64,000 bases of DNA from CALBPI01 sp039027435 (GTDB lineage: Bacteria; Pseudomonadota; Gammaproteobacteria; Steroidobacterales; Woeseiaceae), in contig JBCCKF010000004.1 in NCBI GenBank assembly GCA_039027435.1, positions 1-64,000 on the forward strand, read 5' to 3'. Made by a program: the position numbers and the translations under genes. The notes below the pieces were generated by a model that was given only the letters and a program-made list of their open reading frames with translations, was not told the origin of the DNA and did not search any database. Below, piece by piece: positions 25,540 through 34,759 of this stretch. Every line of letters starts with the position of its first letter. Position 1 is the stretch's first letter.

Positions 25540-25950
25540 ATGAGTAAAGCCAACGAAGCCACCTACGCAATCGGCGATCTCGCTGACGAGTTCGGGGTCA
25601 CCACGCGCACGCTGCGTTTTTACGAGGAAAAGGGCTTCCTACGCCCGGAGCGCCGAGGCCGCGTGCGCTATTTCAGCCAGGCCGATCGCGTGCGTCTGCG
25701 CCTGTTGCTGCGCGGCAAGCGACTCGGATTGTCCCTGGAAGAGAGCGCCGAAATCGTCGATCTCTACCAAACACCCGAGGGCTCGAAACGTCAGCTGAGA
25801 GTGTTGTTAGCCAAACTCGCCGAGCGACGGGAGCACTTGCTCGAACAGGCCCGAGACCTGCAGGCCACGCTTGATGAGCTTGAGCGGGTAGAACACCAAT
25901 GCGACGAAGCGCTCGCCCGGCTGGAAACCGAGGGAAGGACATCCCGATGA
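25540..25950 (+). CDS. liuR: MerR-family regulator of branched-chain amino acid degradation
   Basis: The 136-residue protein has an N-terminal MerR winged helix-turn-helix (IGDLADEFGVTTRTLRFYEEKG) and a coiled-coil dimerisation helix from about residue 80. There is no metal-binding Cys set. Position and operator fit LiuR, which represses leucine/isovalerate degradation genes in gammaproteobacteria and responds to an acyl-CoA intermediate. The stop overlaps the start of the carboxylase beta gene as ATGA. The palindrome upstream indicates autoregulation. Confidence 0.9.
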   Translation: MSKANEATYAIGDLADEFGVTTRTLRFYEEKGFLRPERRGRVRYFSQADRVRLRLLLRGKRLGLSLEESAEIVDLYQTPEGSKRQLRVLLAKLAERREHLLEQARDLQATLDELERVEHQCDEALARLETEGRTSR

Positions 25951-27554
25951 GCCAAATCGAATCGAAGATTGCGATAACGGACGACAGCTTCCGGGACAAC
26001 ACCGAGCACATGCGTGCATTGGTTAATGATTTGCGCGACGTGGTCGGCAAGGTGTGCGAAGGCGGCGGCGCGGCACGACAAGCGCGCCATGTCGAGCGGG
26101 GCAAACTGCTGGCTCGCGATCGCATCCGCGCATTGATCGACCCCGGCAGCGCCTTTCTCGAATTGAGTCAGCTGGCGGCTCTCGGCGTTTACGAAACCGA
26201 GGTACCCGCTGCCGGCATCATCACCGGCGTTGGTGTGATTCACGGGCGTGAATGCATGATCATCGCCAACGATGCCACGGTAAAAGGCGGGAGCTATTTT
26301 CCGCTGACCGGCAAGAAGCACTTGCGAGCGCAACGTATCGCCTGGGAAAACCGACTGCCCTGTATCTATCTCGTCGACTCGGGCGGCGCCTTCCTGCCGA
26401 TGCAGGACGAGGTGTTCCCCGATCGTGAGCACTTCGGCCGCTGTTTCTTTCATCAGGCACGCATGTCGGCTGAGGGTATTCCCCAAATCGCCGTGGTCAT
26501 GGGTAGCTGTACTGCCGGCGGCGCGTACGTGCCGGCAATGGCCGATGAGTCGATCATCGTGGCCAATCAAGGCACGATCTTTCTGGGCGGCCCACCATTG
26601 GTCAAAGCCGCAACCGGTGAAGAGGTTACTGCCGAGGCGCTCGGTGGTGCAGATGTTCATTGCCGTGAATCAGGCGTTACCGATCACTACGCACGCAACG
26701 ACGCACATGCGCTGCAACTGGCGCGCGATGCTGTCAAGCGCCTGAACCGTGAGCCGACCAATGCACACTTACGTCAGAAATCGGTGCCACCGGCCTACCC
26801 TGCCGAGGAACTCTACGGTGTCGTGCCCAGCACACTGAATACGCCTTACGATGTGCGCGAGGTCATCGCACGCATCGTCGATGCATCCGAATTCCATGAA
26901 TTCAAACCACTCTATGGCGACACCCTCGTGTGTGGATTTGCGAATGTCGATGGCTACCCGGTGGGCATTGTTGCGAACAACGGCATTCTGTTCTCAGAGT
27001 CATCGTTGAAAGGTGCACACTTCATTGAGTTGTGCGCACAGCGCAAGACGCCGCTCGTGTTCCTGCAAAACATCACCGGCTTTATGGTCGGGCGGCAATA
27101 CGAAGCACGCGGCATCGCGAAAGATGGTGCAAAACTCGTTAACGCGGTCGCGTGCGCCAACGTGCCGAAAATCACGTTCATCATCGGCGGCTCCTTCGGT
27201 GCCGGCAACTACGGCATGGCCGGACGCGCCTACGATCCACGGTTCCTGTTCATGTGGCCGAATGCGCGCATTAGCGTGATGGGTGGTGAGCAGGCTGCAA
27301 GTGTTCTGGCCGAGGTCAAACGCGACCAGCTCGAAAGACAAGGCGAGAGCCTCAGCGAAGCGGCTGAGCAGGCGATCAAGCAACCGGTGATCGACAACTA
27401 CGAGCGCCAGGGTCACCCCTACTATGCCTCAGCTCGACTCTGGGATGACGGCGTGATCGATCCGGCGGACACGCGCTGCGTGTTGTCGCGGTGTTTGTCG
27501 GCAAGTCTTAACCGAGAAATCGAAGACACGCAGTTTGGCGTGTTCCGGATGTAA
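25947..27554 (+). CDS. liuB: Methylcrotonyl-CoA carboxylase, carboxyltransferase (beta) subunit
   Basis: The 535-residue protein is an acyl-CoA carboxyltransferase; the length equals that of LiuB/MccB. It moves the carboxyl group from biotin to 3-methylcrotonyl-CoA. Signature segments include DSGGAFLPMQDEVFPD, MGSCTAGGAYVPAM and the C-terminal GGSFGAGNYGMAGRAY. ATG 25947 was chosen because it overlaps the liuR stop (ATGA); the open frame extends 48 bases further upstream inside liuR. Together with the gene directly downstream it forms the two-subunit enzyme of leucine degradation. A different acyl-CoA substrate is possible but the liu context makes it unlikely. Confidence 0.95.
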   Translation: MSQIESKIAITDDSFRDNTEHMRALVNDLRDVVGKVCEGGGAARQARHVERGKLLARDRIRALIDPGSAFLELSQLAALGVYETEVPAAGIITGVGVIHGRECMIIANDATVKGGSYFPLTGKKHLRAQRIAWENRLPCIYLVDSGGAFLPMQDEVFPDREHFGRCFFHQARMSAEGIPQIAVVMGSCTAGGAYVPAMADESIIVANQGTIFLGGPPLVKAATGEEVTAEALGGADVHCRESGVTDHYARNDAHALQLARDAVKRLNREPTNAHLRQKSVPPAYPAEELYGVVPSTLNTPYDVREVIARIVDASEFHEFKPLYGDTLVCGFANVDGYPVGIVANNGILFSESSLKGAHFIELCAQRKTPLVFLQNITGFMVGRQYEARGIAKDGAKLVNAVACANVPKITFIIGGSFGAGNYGMAGRAYDPRFLFMWPNARISVMGGEQAASVLAEVKRDQLERQGESLSEAAEQAIKQPVIDNYERQGHPYYASARLWDDGVIDPADTRCVLSRCLSASLNREIEDTQFGVFRM

Positions 27555-27556
27555 TC

Positions 27557-29539
27557 ATGGAAAAACTCCTGATCGCCAATCGCGGTGAAATCGCCTGCCG
27601 CATTATCGCCACCGCTAAGAAACTCGGCATACCGACTGTCGCGGTCTATTCGACGCCAGACGCTAATGCACGCCACGTCGAACTGGCGGATGAAGCGGTT
27701 CACATCGGCGATGCCGCACCGCAAGCGTCTTATCTCAACCAGTCGGCAGTGCTCGATGCCGCGCGCCGCACAGGGGCGACCGCCATTCATCCGGGCTATG
27801 GATTTCTATCCGAAAACGCGAGCTTTGCGCGCGCGTGCGCTGACGCGGGCGTTACGTTTGTCGGACCACCCGCATCGGCGATTGAGTCGATGGGCTCCAA
27901 GTCCGCGGCGAAGTCGATCATGCAGGCGGCGGGCGTGCCGTTGTTGCCCGGCTATCACGGCGACGACCAGGCCAACGCCACACTCGCGAACGCTGCACTC
28001 GACATCGGCTATCCGGTGTTGTTGAAAGCGACGGCTGGTGGTGGCGGCAAGGGCATGCGAATCGTCGAGTCAGCCAGTGATTTTGATAGCGCATTGAAGA
28101 CAGCACGGCAGGAATCGGCGAGTGCCTTCGGTGACGACAAGATGTTGGTCGAGAAATATCTTGGCGCACCACGTCACATTGAAGTGCAGGTATTTGCAGA
28201 CGCGCACGGCAACTGCGTACACCTGCACGATCGTGACTGCTCCATTCAACGTCGCTATCAGAAGATCATCGAGGAGGCACCCGCGCCGGGTCTCAGCGAG
28301 GACTTGCGCTCGCGCATGGCCACAGCTGCCATCGCCGCCGCTCGAGCGATTGACTACGTGGGCGCAGGCACGGTGGAGTTCCTGCTCGAAGGTGAAGAAT
28401 TCTATTTCATGGAAATGAATACCCGCCTGCAGGTCGAACATCCGGTCACCGAAGCGATTACCGGTGTCGATCTCGTCGCCTGGCAGTTGGCCGTTGCACG
28501 AGGTGAGCCGCTACCGGTCTCTCAGTCGGAGATTCCGCGCAATGGTCATGCAATCGAGGCACGTATTTATGCTGAGGACGCAGACGCCGGGTTTCTGCCA
28601 ACGCCGGGCCCAATCGATGCGTTGCGCTGGACCGACAGTCACCCACTGCCGCGCATTGACACCGGCGTGCGATCGAGCGACGTGGTGAGCATTCACTACG
28701 ATCCAATGATTGCGAAGATGGTCCAACATGCAGACACCCGCGAAGCAGCGGCCAGCGCGCTGTCGGGCAGTTTGCGCGACACACTGTTTGTCGGACTCAC
28801 CACGAATGTCGATTTCCTGATTCGCGTCCTGGACGCTCCTGCGTTTTTGGCGTCGCAGCCCACAACTGCATTTCTGGGTGAGCAGGCTGAAGCCATTGAA
28901 CCGGGTGAGCCAACGACCGACGCGATCGTTACGGCAGCGCTAGCGCTCTGGCATGAGGCGCAATCCGCGCAACCCGATACGCCCTGGCACACCGGCGCAG
29001 GCTGGTGGCCAAATCAACCGCCGTCAGTGAGCGTTCCGATGCAGGTCGGACCGAAGGCACTGGATGTGACGGTCGGCTTCGATCGCGATGGCGAGATGCC
29101 GTCCGTTGTGCGCTGGTCAGAACATGCAGTGCCGCTGGAAGCCGTTAGCTTCTCCACCCACGGACCCGTCTTCGTACTCGACGGCCTTCGGATCCGTACC
29201 AGCGCCCTCATTCAAAATGGCGCGGGCGTGATCAGCGCGGGGGCTCGCCAGTGGTCAATTGAAAGAACTCCACCGGATCTGGGTGAGGCCGCCGCCGGCG
29301 TTTCCGATGGCACCTTACGAGCGCCGATGACCGGGCGCCTGGTCGAGCTGCAGGTCGGCGCGGGAGACTCTGTTAGTGCGGGCGACACTATCCTCGTTAT
29401 GGAAGCCATGAAGATGGCGCACACATTGACCGCACCGATTGACGGCACGATCACTGCCTGTCATGCCAGTGCGGGTGATCTTGTCGAGGGCGGACAAGTG
29501 CTCGTACTCATCGAACCCGAACAAACCGATACCGATTAG
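27557..29539 (+). CDS. liuD: Methylcrotonyl-CoA carboxylase, biotin-carrying (alpha) subunit
   Basis: The 660-residue protein has an N-terminal biotin carboxylase (about 1-445; LIANRGEIACRII, ATP-grasp with ATAGGGGKGMRIV, HIEVQVFAD, MEMNTRLQVEHPVTE), a connecting region, and a C-terminal biotinyl domain with VMEAMKMAH, where Lys619 receives biotin. It hydrolyses ATP to carboxylate biotin. It starts 2 bases after liuB ends, so the two subunits are co-translated. Confidence 0.95.
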   Translation: MEKLLIANRGEIACRIIATAKKLGIPTVAVYSTPDANARHVELADEAVHIGDAAPQASYLNQSAVLDAARRTGATAIHPGYGFLSENASFARACADAGVTFVGPPASAIESMGSKSAAKSIMQAAGVPLLPGYHGDDQANATLANAALDIGYPVLLKATAGGGGKGMRIVESASDFDSALKTARQESASAFGDDKMLVEKYLGAPRHIEVQVFADAHGNCVHLHDRDCSIQRRYQKIIEEAPAPGLSEDLRSRMATAAIAAARAIDYVGAGTVEFLLEGEEFYFMEMNTRLQVEHPVTEAITGVDLVAWQLAVARGEPLPVSQSEIPRNGHAIEARIYAEDADAGFLPTPGPIDALRWTDSHPLPRIDTGVRSSDVVSIHYDPMIAKMVQHADTREAAASALSGSLRDTLFVGLTTNVDFLIRVLDAPAFLASQPTTAFLGEQAEAIEPGEPTTDAIVTAALALWHEAQSAQPDTPWHTGAGWWPNQPPSVSVPMQVGPKALDVTVGFDRDGEMPSVVRWSEHAVPLEAVSFSTHGPVFVLDGLRIRTSALIQNGAGVISAGARQWSIERTPPDLGEAAAGVSDGTLRAPMTGRLVELQVGAGDSVSAGDTILVMEAMKMAHTLTAPIDGTITACHASAGDLVEGGQVLVLIEPEQTDTD

Positions 29540-29547
29540 GAACTCCA

Positions 29548-30702
29548 ATGCTCGACTTTGATCTTGGTGAAGACATCGAACTACTTCGCGACACAGTACG
29601 CCAATTCGCACAGGCGGAGATTGCACCGCGCGCGCAAGACATTGATCGCGACAATGCCTTCCCGGCAGACCTTTGGCCGAAGTTTGGCGAGATGGGTCTG
29701 CTCGGCATGACGGTCGCCGAGGAATATGGCGGCAGCGGCATGGGCTACCTCGCGCATGCGATCGCCTACGAGGAAATCTCGCGAGCATCCGCCTCCGTTG
29801 GCCTGTCCTACGGTGCGCACTCGAACCTTTGTGTGAACCAGATCTTCCGCAACGGAACCGATACGCAACGCGAAAAATACTTGCCCGCGTTGTGTGCGGG
29901 CACCGCAGTGGGTGCGCTCGCGATGTCAGAGCCCGGGGCGGGATCGGACGTGGTCAGCATGCGCTTGAAAGCCACCGCCGACGGCGACCATTTCATCCTC
30001 AATGGCAGCAAAATGTGGATCACGAACGGACCGGATGCCGCGACCTATGTGATTTATGCGAAGACCAACCCGGATGCAGGTTCGCACGGGATCACCGCCT
30101 TTATTGTGGAGCGCGACACTCCGGGGTTCACGCAAGGTCCGAAGCTCGACAAGCTCGGCATGCGTGGCTCCAATACCTGCGAACTGATTTTCGAAGATTG
30201 CCGGGTGCCCGCGCAAAACATCCTCGGGAAACTCAATGAGGGCGTGCGCGTTCTCATGTCTGGCCTCGACTATGAACGCGCCCTGCTGGCTGCAGGTCCG
30301 GTTGGCATCATGCAGGCGGCAATGGATGTGGTGTTGCCCTACATCCACGAGCGCAAACAGTTCGATCGACCGATCGGCGAGTTTCAATTGATGCAAGGCA
30401 AAATCGCCGACATGTACGCGTCGTTAAACGCCTCGCGTGGCTATCTGTACGCCGTATGCCGCGCTTGCGACAAAGGCCGTGTCAGTCGCGCAGACTGTGC
30501 GGCGGTCATTCTCTACACCGCAGAGCGCGCAACGCAGGTCGCACTAGAGGCGATTCAGGCGCTCGGCGGTAATGGCTATATCAACGACTACCCCACAGGG
30601 CGATTGTTGCGCGATGCGAAGTTGTACGAGATTGGTGCCGGCACTTCCGAGGTGCGTCGCATGTTAGTCGGTCGTGAGTTGTTTGCTGCGTCCGCGAGCT
30701 AG
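29548..30702 (+). CDS. liuA: Isovaleryl-CoA dehydrogenase
   Basis: The 384-residue acyl-CoA dehydrogenase oxidises isovaleryl-CoA to 3-methylcrotonyl-CoA, the substrate of the carboxylase encoded just upstream. The catalytic glutamate of the isovaleryl class sits in GLDYERALLAAGP (E243), a position different from that in short- and medium-chain enzymes, which supports the specific call. Other signatures are AMSEPGAGSDV and GTSEVRRMLVGRE. It lies 8 bases after liuD. Confidence 0.93.
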   Translation: MLDFDLGEDIELLRDTVRQFAQAEIAPRAQDIDRDNAFPADLWPKFGEMGLLGMTVAEEYGGSGMGYLAHAIAYEEISRASASVGLSYGAHSNLCVNQIFRNGTDTQREKYLPALCAGTAVGALAMSEPGAGSDVVSMRLKATADGDHFILNGSKMWITNGPDAATYVIYAKTNPDAGSHGITAFIVERDTPGFTQGPKLDKLGMRGSNTCELIFEDCRVPAQNILGKLNEGVRVLMSGLDYERALLAAGPVGIMQAAMDVVLPYIHERKQFDRPIGEFQLMQGKIADMYASLNASRGYLYAVCRACDKGRVSRADCAAVILYTAERATQVALEAIQALGGNGYINDYPTGRLLRDAKLYEIGAGTSEVRRMLVGRELFAASAS

Positions 30703-30711
30703 GAGACCGTT

Positions 30712-31164
30712 ATGCCCGGCCTGTATTTTGATGACACCCAAATCGGTCAGAAGATCGAACACCGACTGAGACGCACCGTTACTGAAGCGGATAACGTGAT
30801 GTTTTGTGCGATGACCCACAATCCGCAACCGCTGCATCTGGATGCCGAGTATGCGAGCAAGACAGAGTTCGGTCAGCGTGTCGTCAATAGCCTGTTTACG
30901 ATGTCGCTGGCAGTAGGCATCAGTGTCGAGGACACCACCAACGGCACCATCGTTGCAAACCTCGGCTTCGGGGAGACGCGCTTCACGAATCCAGTGTTCC
31001 ACGGCGACACACTGCGATTTGTCACTGAAGTCATCGACCGACGTGAGAGCAACTCGCGCCCCGATGCCGGGATCATCACGTTTCGTCACCAGGGCTTTAA
31101 TCAACGCGACGAAATGGTCTGCAGCATCATACGAACGACGATGCTGCAGAAGCGCCCAAAATGA
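30712..31164 (+). CDS. MaoC-like hot-dog dehydratase/hydratase
   Basis: The 150-residue protein is a single hot-dog domain of the MaoC/R-specific hydratase type. The catalytic segment reads THNPQPLHLD (Asp/His pattern of hydratase 2 enzymes), and FGQRVVNSLFTMSLAVG follows. It hydrates or dehydrates an enoyl-CoA-like thioester. It lies in the liu operon, 9 bases after liuA with a GGAG site, where many organisms have the crotonase-type methylglutaconyl-CoA hydratase LiuC. It overlaps the CitE-like gene by ATGA. The inferred role is hydration of 3-methylglutaconyl-CoA or mesaconyl-CoA; itaconyl-CoA hydratases are close relatives. Confidence 0.85.
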   Translation: MPGLYFDDTQIGQKIEHRLRRTVTEADNVMFCAMTHNPQPLHLDAEYASKTEFGQRVVNSLFTMSLAVGISVEDTTNGTIVANLGFGETRFTNPVFHGDTLRFVTEVIDRRESNSRPDAGIITFRHQGFNQRDEMVCSIIRTTMLQKRPK

Positions 31165-32027
31165 GCAACCGCGTGCGCTCCTGGCTGTTCGTTCCCGGCG
31201 ACAGCGAACGCAAGATTGAAAAGTCTGCCACCACCGACGCGGATGTCGTGGTGTATGACCTCGAGGACGCGGTCGTACCCGAGCGTCGTGCGCACGCTCG
31301 CGAGCAGGTTGGCGCCGTATTGCAGCGTTCCATCGCAGCCGTTCAATGCGTTCGCGTAAATCCTGTGGATACCGACGCGTGTGCCGACGACGTTGCAGCG
31401 GTCATGCCGCATGCGCCGGCCTGGATCATGCAGCCCAAACTTCGCAGTGCCGCGTGCGCCGATCAGCTCGCTGCACTGCTGCGCGACTTCGACCACAAAG
31501 CCGATGACGATCCTGAGGCGACACCCATCATCGCGATCGTTACCGAAACGCCGGAGATGGCGCTGAAGCTCCCCGCAGTCGGCTCACTCAACCCGCGCGT
31601 ACGCGCGATCACCTGGGGCGCCGAAGACCTGTCCGCCGCACTCGGTGCTACGGCCACGCGCGGCGCGAACGGCGATTGGTTAGCGCTCTACCAACAGATG
31701 CGCAGTCAGACGTTACTGCTGGCAAGATCACTCGACGTACTTGCCATCGACACGCTGTTTGCTGACTTTCGGGACACCGCTGGGCTTGCTCAATACGCGG
31801 CTGCCGCGGCACGTGACGGGTTTGACGGGCAGCTGGCGATTCACCCGGCCCAGACCGACCCGATCAACACGGCTTTTACGCCGTCAGCAGAAGCTCTTGA
31901 ATACGCGCAACGCATCATTGATGCGTTCGCGGCGACCCCCACAGCCGGTGCCGTACAATTGGACGGGCGCATGCTCGATCGACCGCATCTCAAACTAGCC
32001 CGGAAACTCATCGCCCGCGCGAACTAG
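31161..32027 (+). CDS. CitE-like CoA-ester lyase
   Basis: The 288-residue protein belongs to the HpcH/HpaI-CitE TIM-barrel family (malyl-CoA lyase, citramalyl-CoA lyase, malyl-CoA thioesterase). The N-terminal SWLFVPGDSERKIEKS, the VYDLEDAV region with Asp and Glu metal ligands, and TWGAEDLSAALGA are diagnostic. It cleaves a beta-hydroxyacyl-CoA into acetyl-CoA and a keto acid. It occupies the place of HMG-CoA lyase (LiuE) in the operon. The pairing with a MaoC-like hydratase is known from itaconate/citramalate degradation. It ends head-on against the response-regulator gene, sharing CTAG. Confidence 0.87.
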   Translation: MSNRVRSWLFVPGDSERKIEKSATTDADVVVYDLEDAVVPERRAHAREQVGAVLQRSIAAVQCVRVNPVDTDACADDVAAVMPHAPAWIMQPKLRSAACADQLAALLRDFDHKADDDPEATPIIAIVTETPEMALKLPAVGSLNPRVRAITWGAEDLSAALGATATRGANGDWLALYQQMRSQTLLLARSLDVLAIDTLFADFRDTAGLAQYAAAAARDGFDGQLAIHPAQTDPINTAFTPSAEALEYAQRIIDAFAATPTAGAVQLDGRMLDRPHLKLARKLIARAN

Positions 32028-32665
32028 ATCAAACCAAGCTCAATCGCTTTCAATACGGCGCGGGTGCGATCACGCACGCCGAGCTTTGAGAGAATGTTGG
32101 ACACCTGATTCTTGATCGTGCCTTCCGACTTGGACAGCGCCTGCGAGATTTCCTTGTTGCTGTAGCCTCCCGCCATCAAGCGTATGACCTCGGTCTCGCG
32201 CGGCGATAGTGGCTCCACCGAATCCGACGTCGCATCGCCCGAACGCTCGCCCAAACCCTTCAGCAAGGTTTGTGTCAGTGCAGGCTGAATCATGGTCTCA
32301 CCACGAGCAACCGATTCGATCGCCGCGACAAGGTCATCCAGCGAAACATCTTTGAGCAGGTAGCCCTTAGCGCCGGCACGAATACCGTCGAGCACCTGCT
32401 CGTGATCGTCAAAGGTTGTCAGAATAATCACCAGCACGCTGGAGCCGGCCTCGGTCAACGCACGAATCGCATCGGCCCCATTCAGGCGCGGCATGCGCAT
32501 GTCCATCAGGACTACATCGGGGCTGTGCGCTTCGACGAGTACGACCGCTTCGGCACCATCGTCCGCCTCGGCAACCACCTCGACGGCATCAGACAACGCC
32601 AGCAAGCCCGCAATACCCTGGCGGACCAGCATCTGGTCATCGATAAGCGCGACCCGAATCGGCAT
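32024..32665 (-). CDS. NarL/FixJ-family response regulator
   Basis: The 213-residue protein has a receiver domain (LIDDQMLVRQG, phosphoacceptor Asp55 in VVLMDMRMPRLNG, Lys in GYLLKDVS) and a C-terminal LuxR-type helix-turn-helix at about residues 147-209 (LSPRETEVIRLMAGGYSNKE). It overlaps the kinase gene by one base, so it is the partner of that kinase. The regulated genes are not evident; the closest is the divergent membrane-protein gene at 33918. Confidence 0.93.
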   Translation of the reverse strand: MPIRVALIDDQMLVRQGIAGLLALSDAVEVVAEADDGAEAVVLVEAHSPDVVLMDMRMPRLNGADAIRALTEAGSSVLVIILTTFDDHEQVLDGIRAGAKGYLLKDVSLDDLVAAIESVARGETMIQPALTQTLLKGLGERSGDATSDSVEPLSPRETEVIRLMAGGYSNKEISQALSKSEGTIKNQVSNILSKLGVRDRTRAVLKAIELGLI

Positions 32666-33795
32666 CAGGCAGCTAGTGGAATCACGGCGCGCAGCGCCAC
32701 ACCTTCCGGCGCCGGCTGAACCGCCAGCGTACCGCCAACCGCTTGCAGACGCTCTCGCATGCCCTTGATGCCGTTACCCTCATCAAGCGATTCGGCACCG
32801 CCATCGTCACGGACGTCTACATGCACTTCACCATCTTCCTGGTACACGCGCACCCAGCTGTGCCGCGCCGTACTGTGACGCAGCGAGTTGGTAATCGCCT
32901 CCTGCACACAGCGTATGATCGCATCTGCAATCTCGACATCTTCAACACTGACTGTGGCATCTACCTCTAACGTCACGTCGAGCTGCGGCACGTTTTCCAC
33001 CAGCAATTCGAGTGAGCGACGCAGGTCAAGCGTGCCCTGATCGCGCAGCGAGGACACAGCCTCGCGCACATCGGCCAACAACAGCCGCGCCAATCCGCGT
33101 GCTTGTTCGATGCGCTCTCGCGCTTCGCCATCCGCCTGACGCTCGGCGATCTGAAGGTTGATCGAGAGTGCGGTGAGGTGGTGGCCGACCAGATCATGCA
33201 GGTCCCGCGCGATGCGAGTGCGCTCGCTTTGCCGCGACGCCTCGGACAGCAAGTGTTGTGTGGCGACCAACTCCGCATACAACGCCTGAGTATGATCGCG
33301 CGCCGCCTCGGCTCGCATCGCACTGCGCGCACTCATCAGGGCGAAGACATGAAACGTCGCATAGAGCGCGGTGGTTTCCACCGCGAAATCATCACCCCAC
33401 CAGAGCGCCAACATCGCCCACCAGCCCAGCATCACACCGACAAGTGCCACAAGACAGGCCCGCCACGGGTACTGCGAGGGCATCATCGCGATCCAGATGA
33501 TGGTGAAAATCGGCAGGAAGTCGATCGAGATCAGCGCCGCCAACGCGAATACGCTTAGCAGCTGGATCGCATGCAGCGTCCGCCGTGTCGCCAACGACCA
33601 GCTCTTGGTGTTGGAGGCTAGCATCGAGACCAGATAAAGGAGTAGCAGCGCGATCGTGGGCTCGAGCATCGCCACATAGGAGACGGGGTTCTTCGCCATC
33701 ACCCACAAGACGATTCCACTCACCACCGCCCAGGTGCCGATACCCGCGAAAAAATCGATCCGCCACTGCCGCATAGGATTGTTCATCCCAATCAT
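32665..33795 (-). CDS. NarL-type sensor histidine kinase, membrane-bound
   Basis: The protein is about 376 residues from ATG 33795, which has AAGG just upstream; a GTG at 33837 would add 14 residues. An N-terminal block of about six hydrophobic segments forms the membrane sensor. It is followed by a short coiled coil, the HisKA_3 dimerisation motif RDLHDLVGHHLTALSIN with the phosphorylated His, and a GHKL ATPase domain (DDGGAESLDEGNGIKGM). The layout resembles DesK- and NarX-like kinases, in which the membrane part can sense lipid state or small molecules. The signal is unknown. Confidence 0.9.
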   Translation of the reverse strand: MIGMNNPMRQWRIDFFAGIGTWAVVSGIVLWVMAKNPVSYVAMLEPTIALLLLYLVSMLASNTKSWSLATRRTLHAIQLLSVFALAALISIDFLPIFTIIWIAMMPSQYPWRACLVALVGVMLGWWAMLALWWGDDFAVETTALYATFHVFALMSARSAMRAEAARDHTQALYAELVATQHLLSEASRQSERTRIARDLHDLVGHHLTALSINLQIAERQADGEARERIEQARGLARLLLADVREAVSSLRDQGTLDLRRSLELLVENVPQLDVTLEVDATVSVEDVEIADAIIRCVQEAITNSLRHSTARHSWVRVYQEDGEVHVDVRDDGGAESLDEGNGIKGMRERLQAVGGTLAVQPAPEGVALRAVIPLAA

Positions 33796-33917
33796 TGTGC
33801 CTTGACCGAGGCACGGGGCAAATAGGCCAAAAGTCACGGTTACAAGTTATGACCGGCGGCACTTCGAAGCATACGGTACTGCGAGGATACTGAGCTCACG
33901 CTAACGAGGAGTTCGTC

Positions 33918-34706
33918 ATGCACCACGTACACCAGTCATTGCTCTATGCCCACATCGCCACCGGCCTCGTCGCCATAATCGCCTTCTGGCTGCCGGTTGC
34001 CGCGCGTAAAGGCTCCGATTGGCATGTCCGGGCGGGTCGATTCTATGTATGGGCCATGTATGCAGTCACCGCCACTGCATTCAGCATGTGCGTGCTGGTT
34101 CTGGTGAACCCTGTAGGCATCGCCGCCGGAGGTGAGTACATCAGCGCCGAACGCGCCTGGTCGGTACGTAGCAATGCGCAGATATTTGCCGCGTTCCTGT
34201 TCATGCTATCGCTGCTGGTGTTGAGTGCGCTGCGACACGGACTGCTCGCGCTGCGGCTCAAGTCTGACGAAAACGTGCTGAAGCGCCCTATGCACCGCGC
34301 ACTGATTGTGGCACTCGGTGTCGTCAGCGTGCTCGTTGGATGGATAGGGGTTGGCGAGGGTCGCATCCTGCTGATGGTCTTCGCGGTGCTCGGCATCAAC
34401 GGTGCAATTCGTATGTTTCGTGAAACGCTTCGTTCCGAATGGACCCGGGGCGAAATGGTCTTCGCCCATCTCAACGGTCTGCTCGGCACCGGCGTCGGCG
34501 CGTATACGGCCGTATTTGCATTCGGCGGCTCGAGACTGCTCGCCGAGTTGCTGCCCGGTCAGCTGCAGGTGATTCCATGGGTGACGCCGGCGATTGTGGG
34601 CACGATCGCGGTCGCACGCATGAAGCGCCGCTATATCCGCAAGACCACCGAACCTCGACGCTCGAGTGCGGTCGCAACCATCAAGGCTGCCCTGACGCGA
34701 GCATAG
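33918..34706 (+). CDS. DUF2306-like multi-pass membrane protein
   Basis: The 262-residue protein has about seven hydrophobic helices with short loops. The N-terminal HIATGLVAIIAFWLPVAARKG and HVRAGRFYVWAMYAV resemble DUF2306 membrane proteins, including the conserved His residues that may bind metal or heme. It diverges from the histidine kinase gene with 80-120 bases between. A GAGGAG site precedes ATG. It could be a target of the two-component system. No enzyme motif can be seen. Confidence 0.75.
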   Translation: MHHVHQSLLYAHIATGLVAIIAFWLPVAARKGSDWHVRAGRFYVWAMYAVTATAFSMCVLVLVNPVGIAAGGEYISAERAWSVRSNAQIFAAFLFMLSLLVLSALRHGLLALRLKSDENVLKRPMHRALIVALGVVSVLVGWIGVGEGRILLMVFAVLGINGAIRMFRETLRSEWTRGEMVFAHLNGLLGTGVGAYTAVFAFGGSRLLAELLPGQLQVIPWVTPAIVGTIAVARMKRRYIRKTTEPRRSSAVATIKAALTRA

Positions 34707-34759
34707 TCACCATGACCCAACTGAATTCGATTTACACTCAACGCCTGGAGGATAAAACC

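Noticed and set aside
34439..34759. Extended start for the TPR protein
   Set aside because: The extra 107 codons overlap the membrane-protein gene in another frame, while ATG 34760 has a strong GGAGGA site and a signal peptide.
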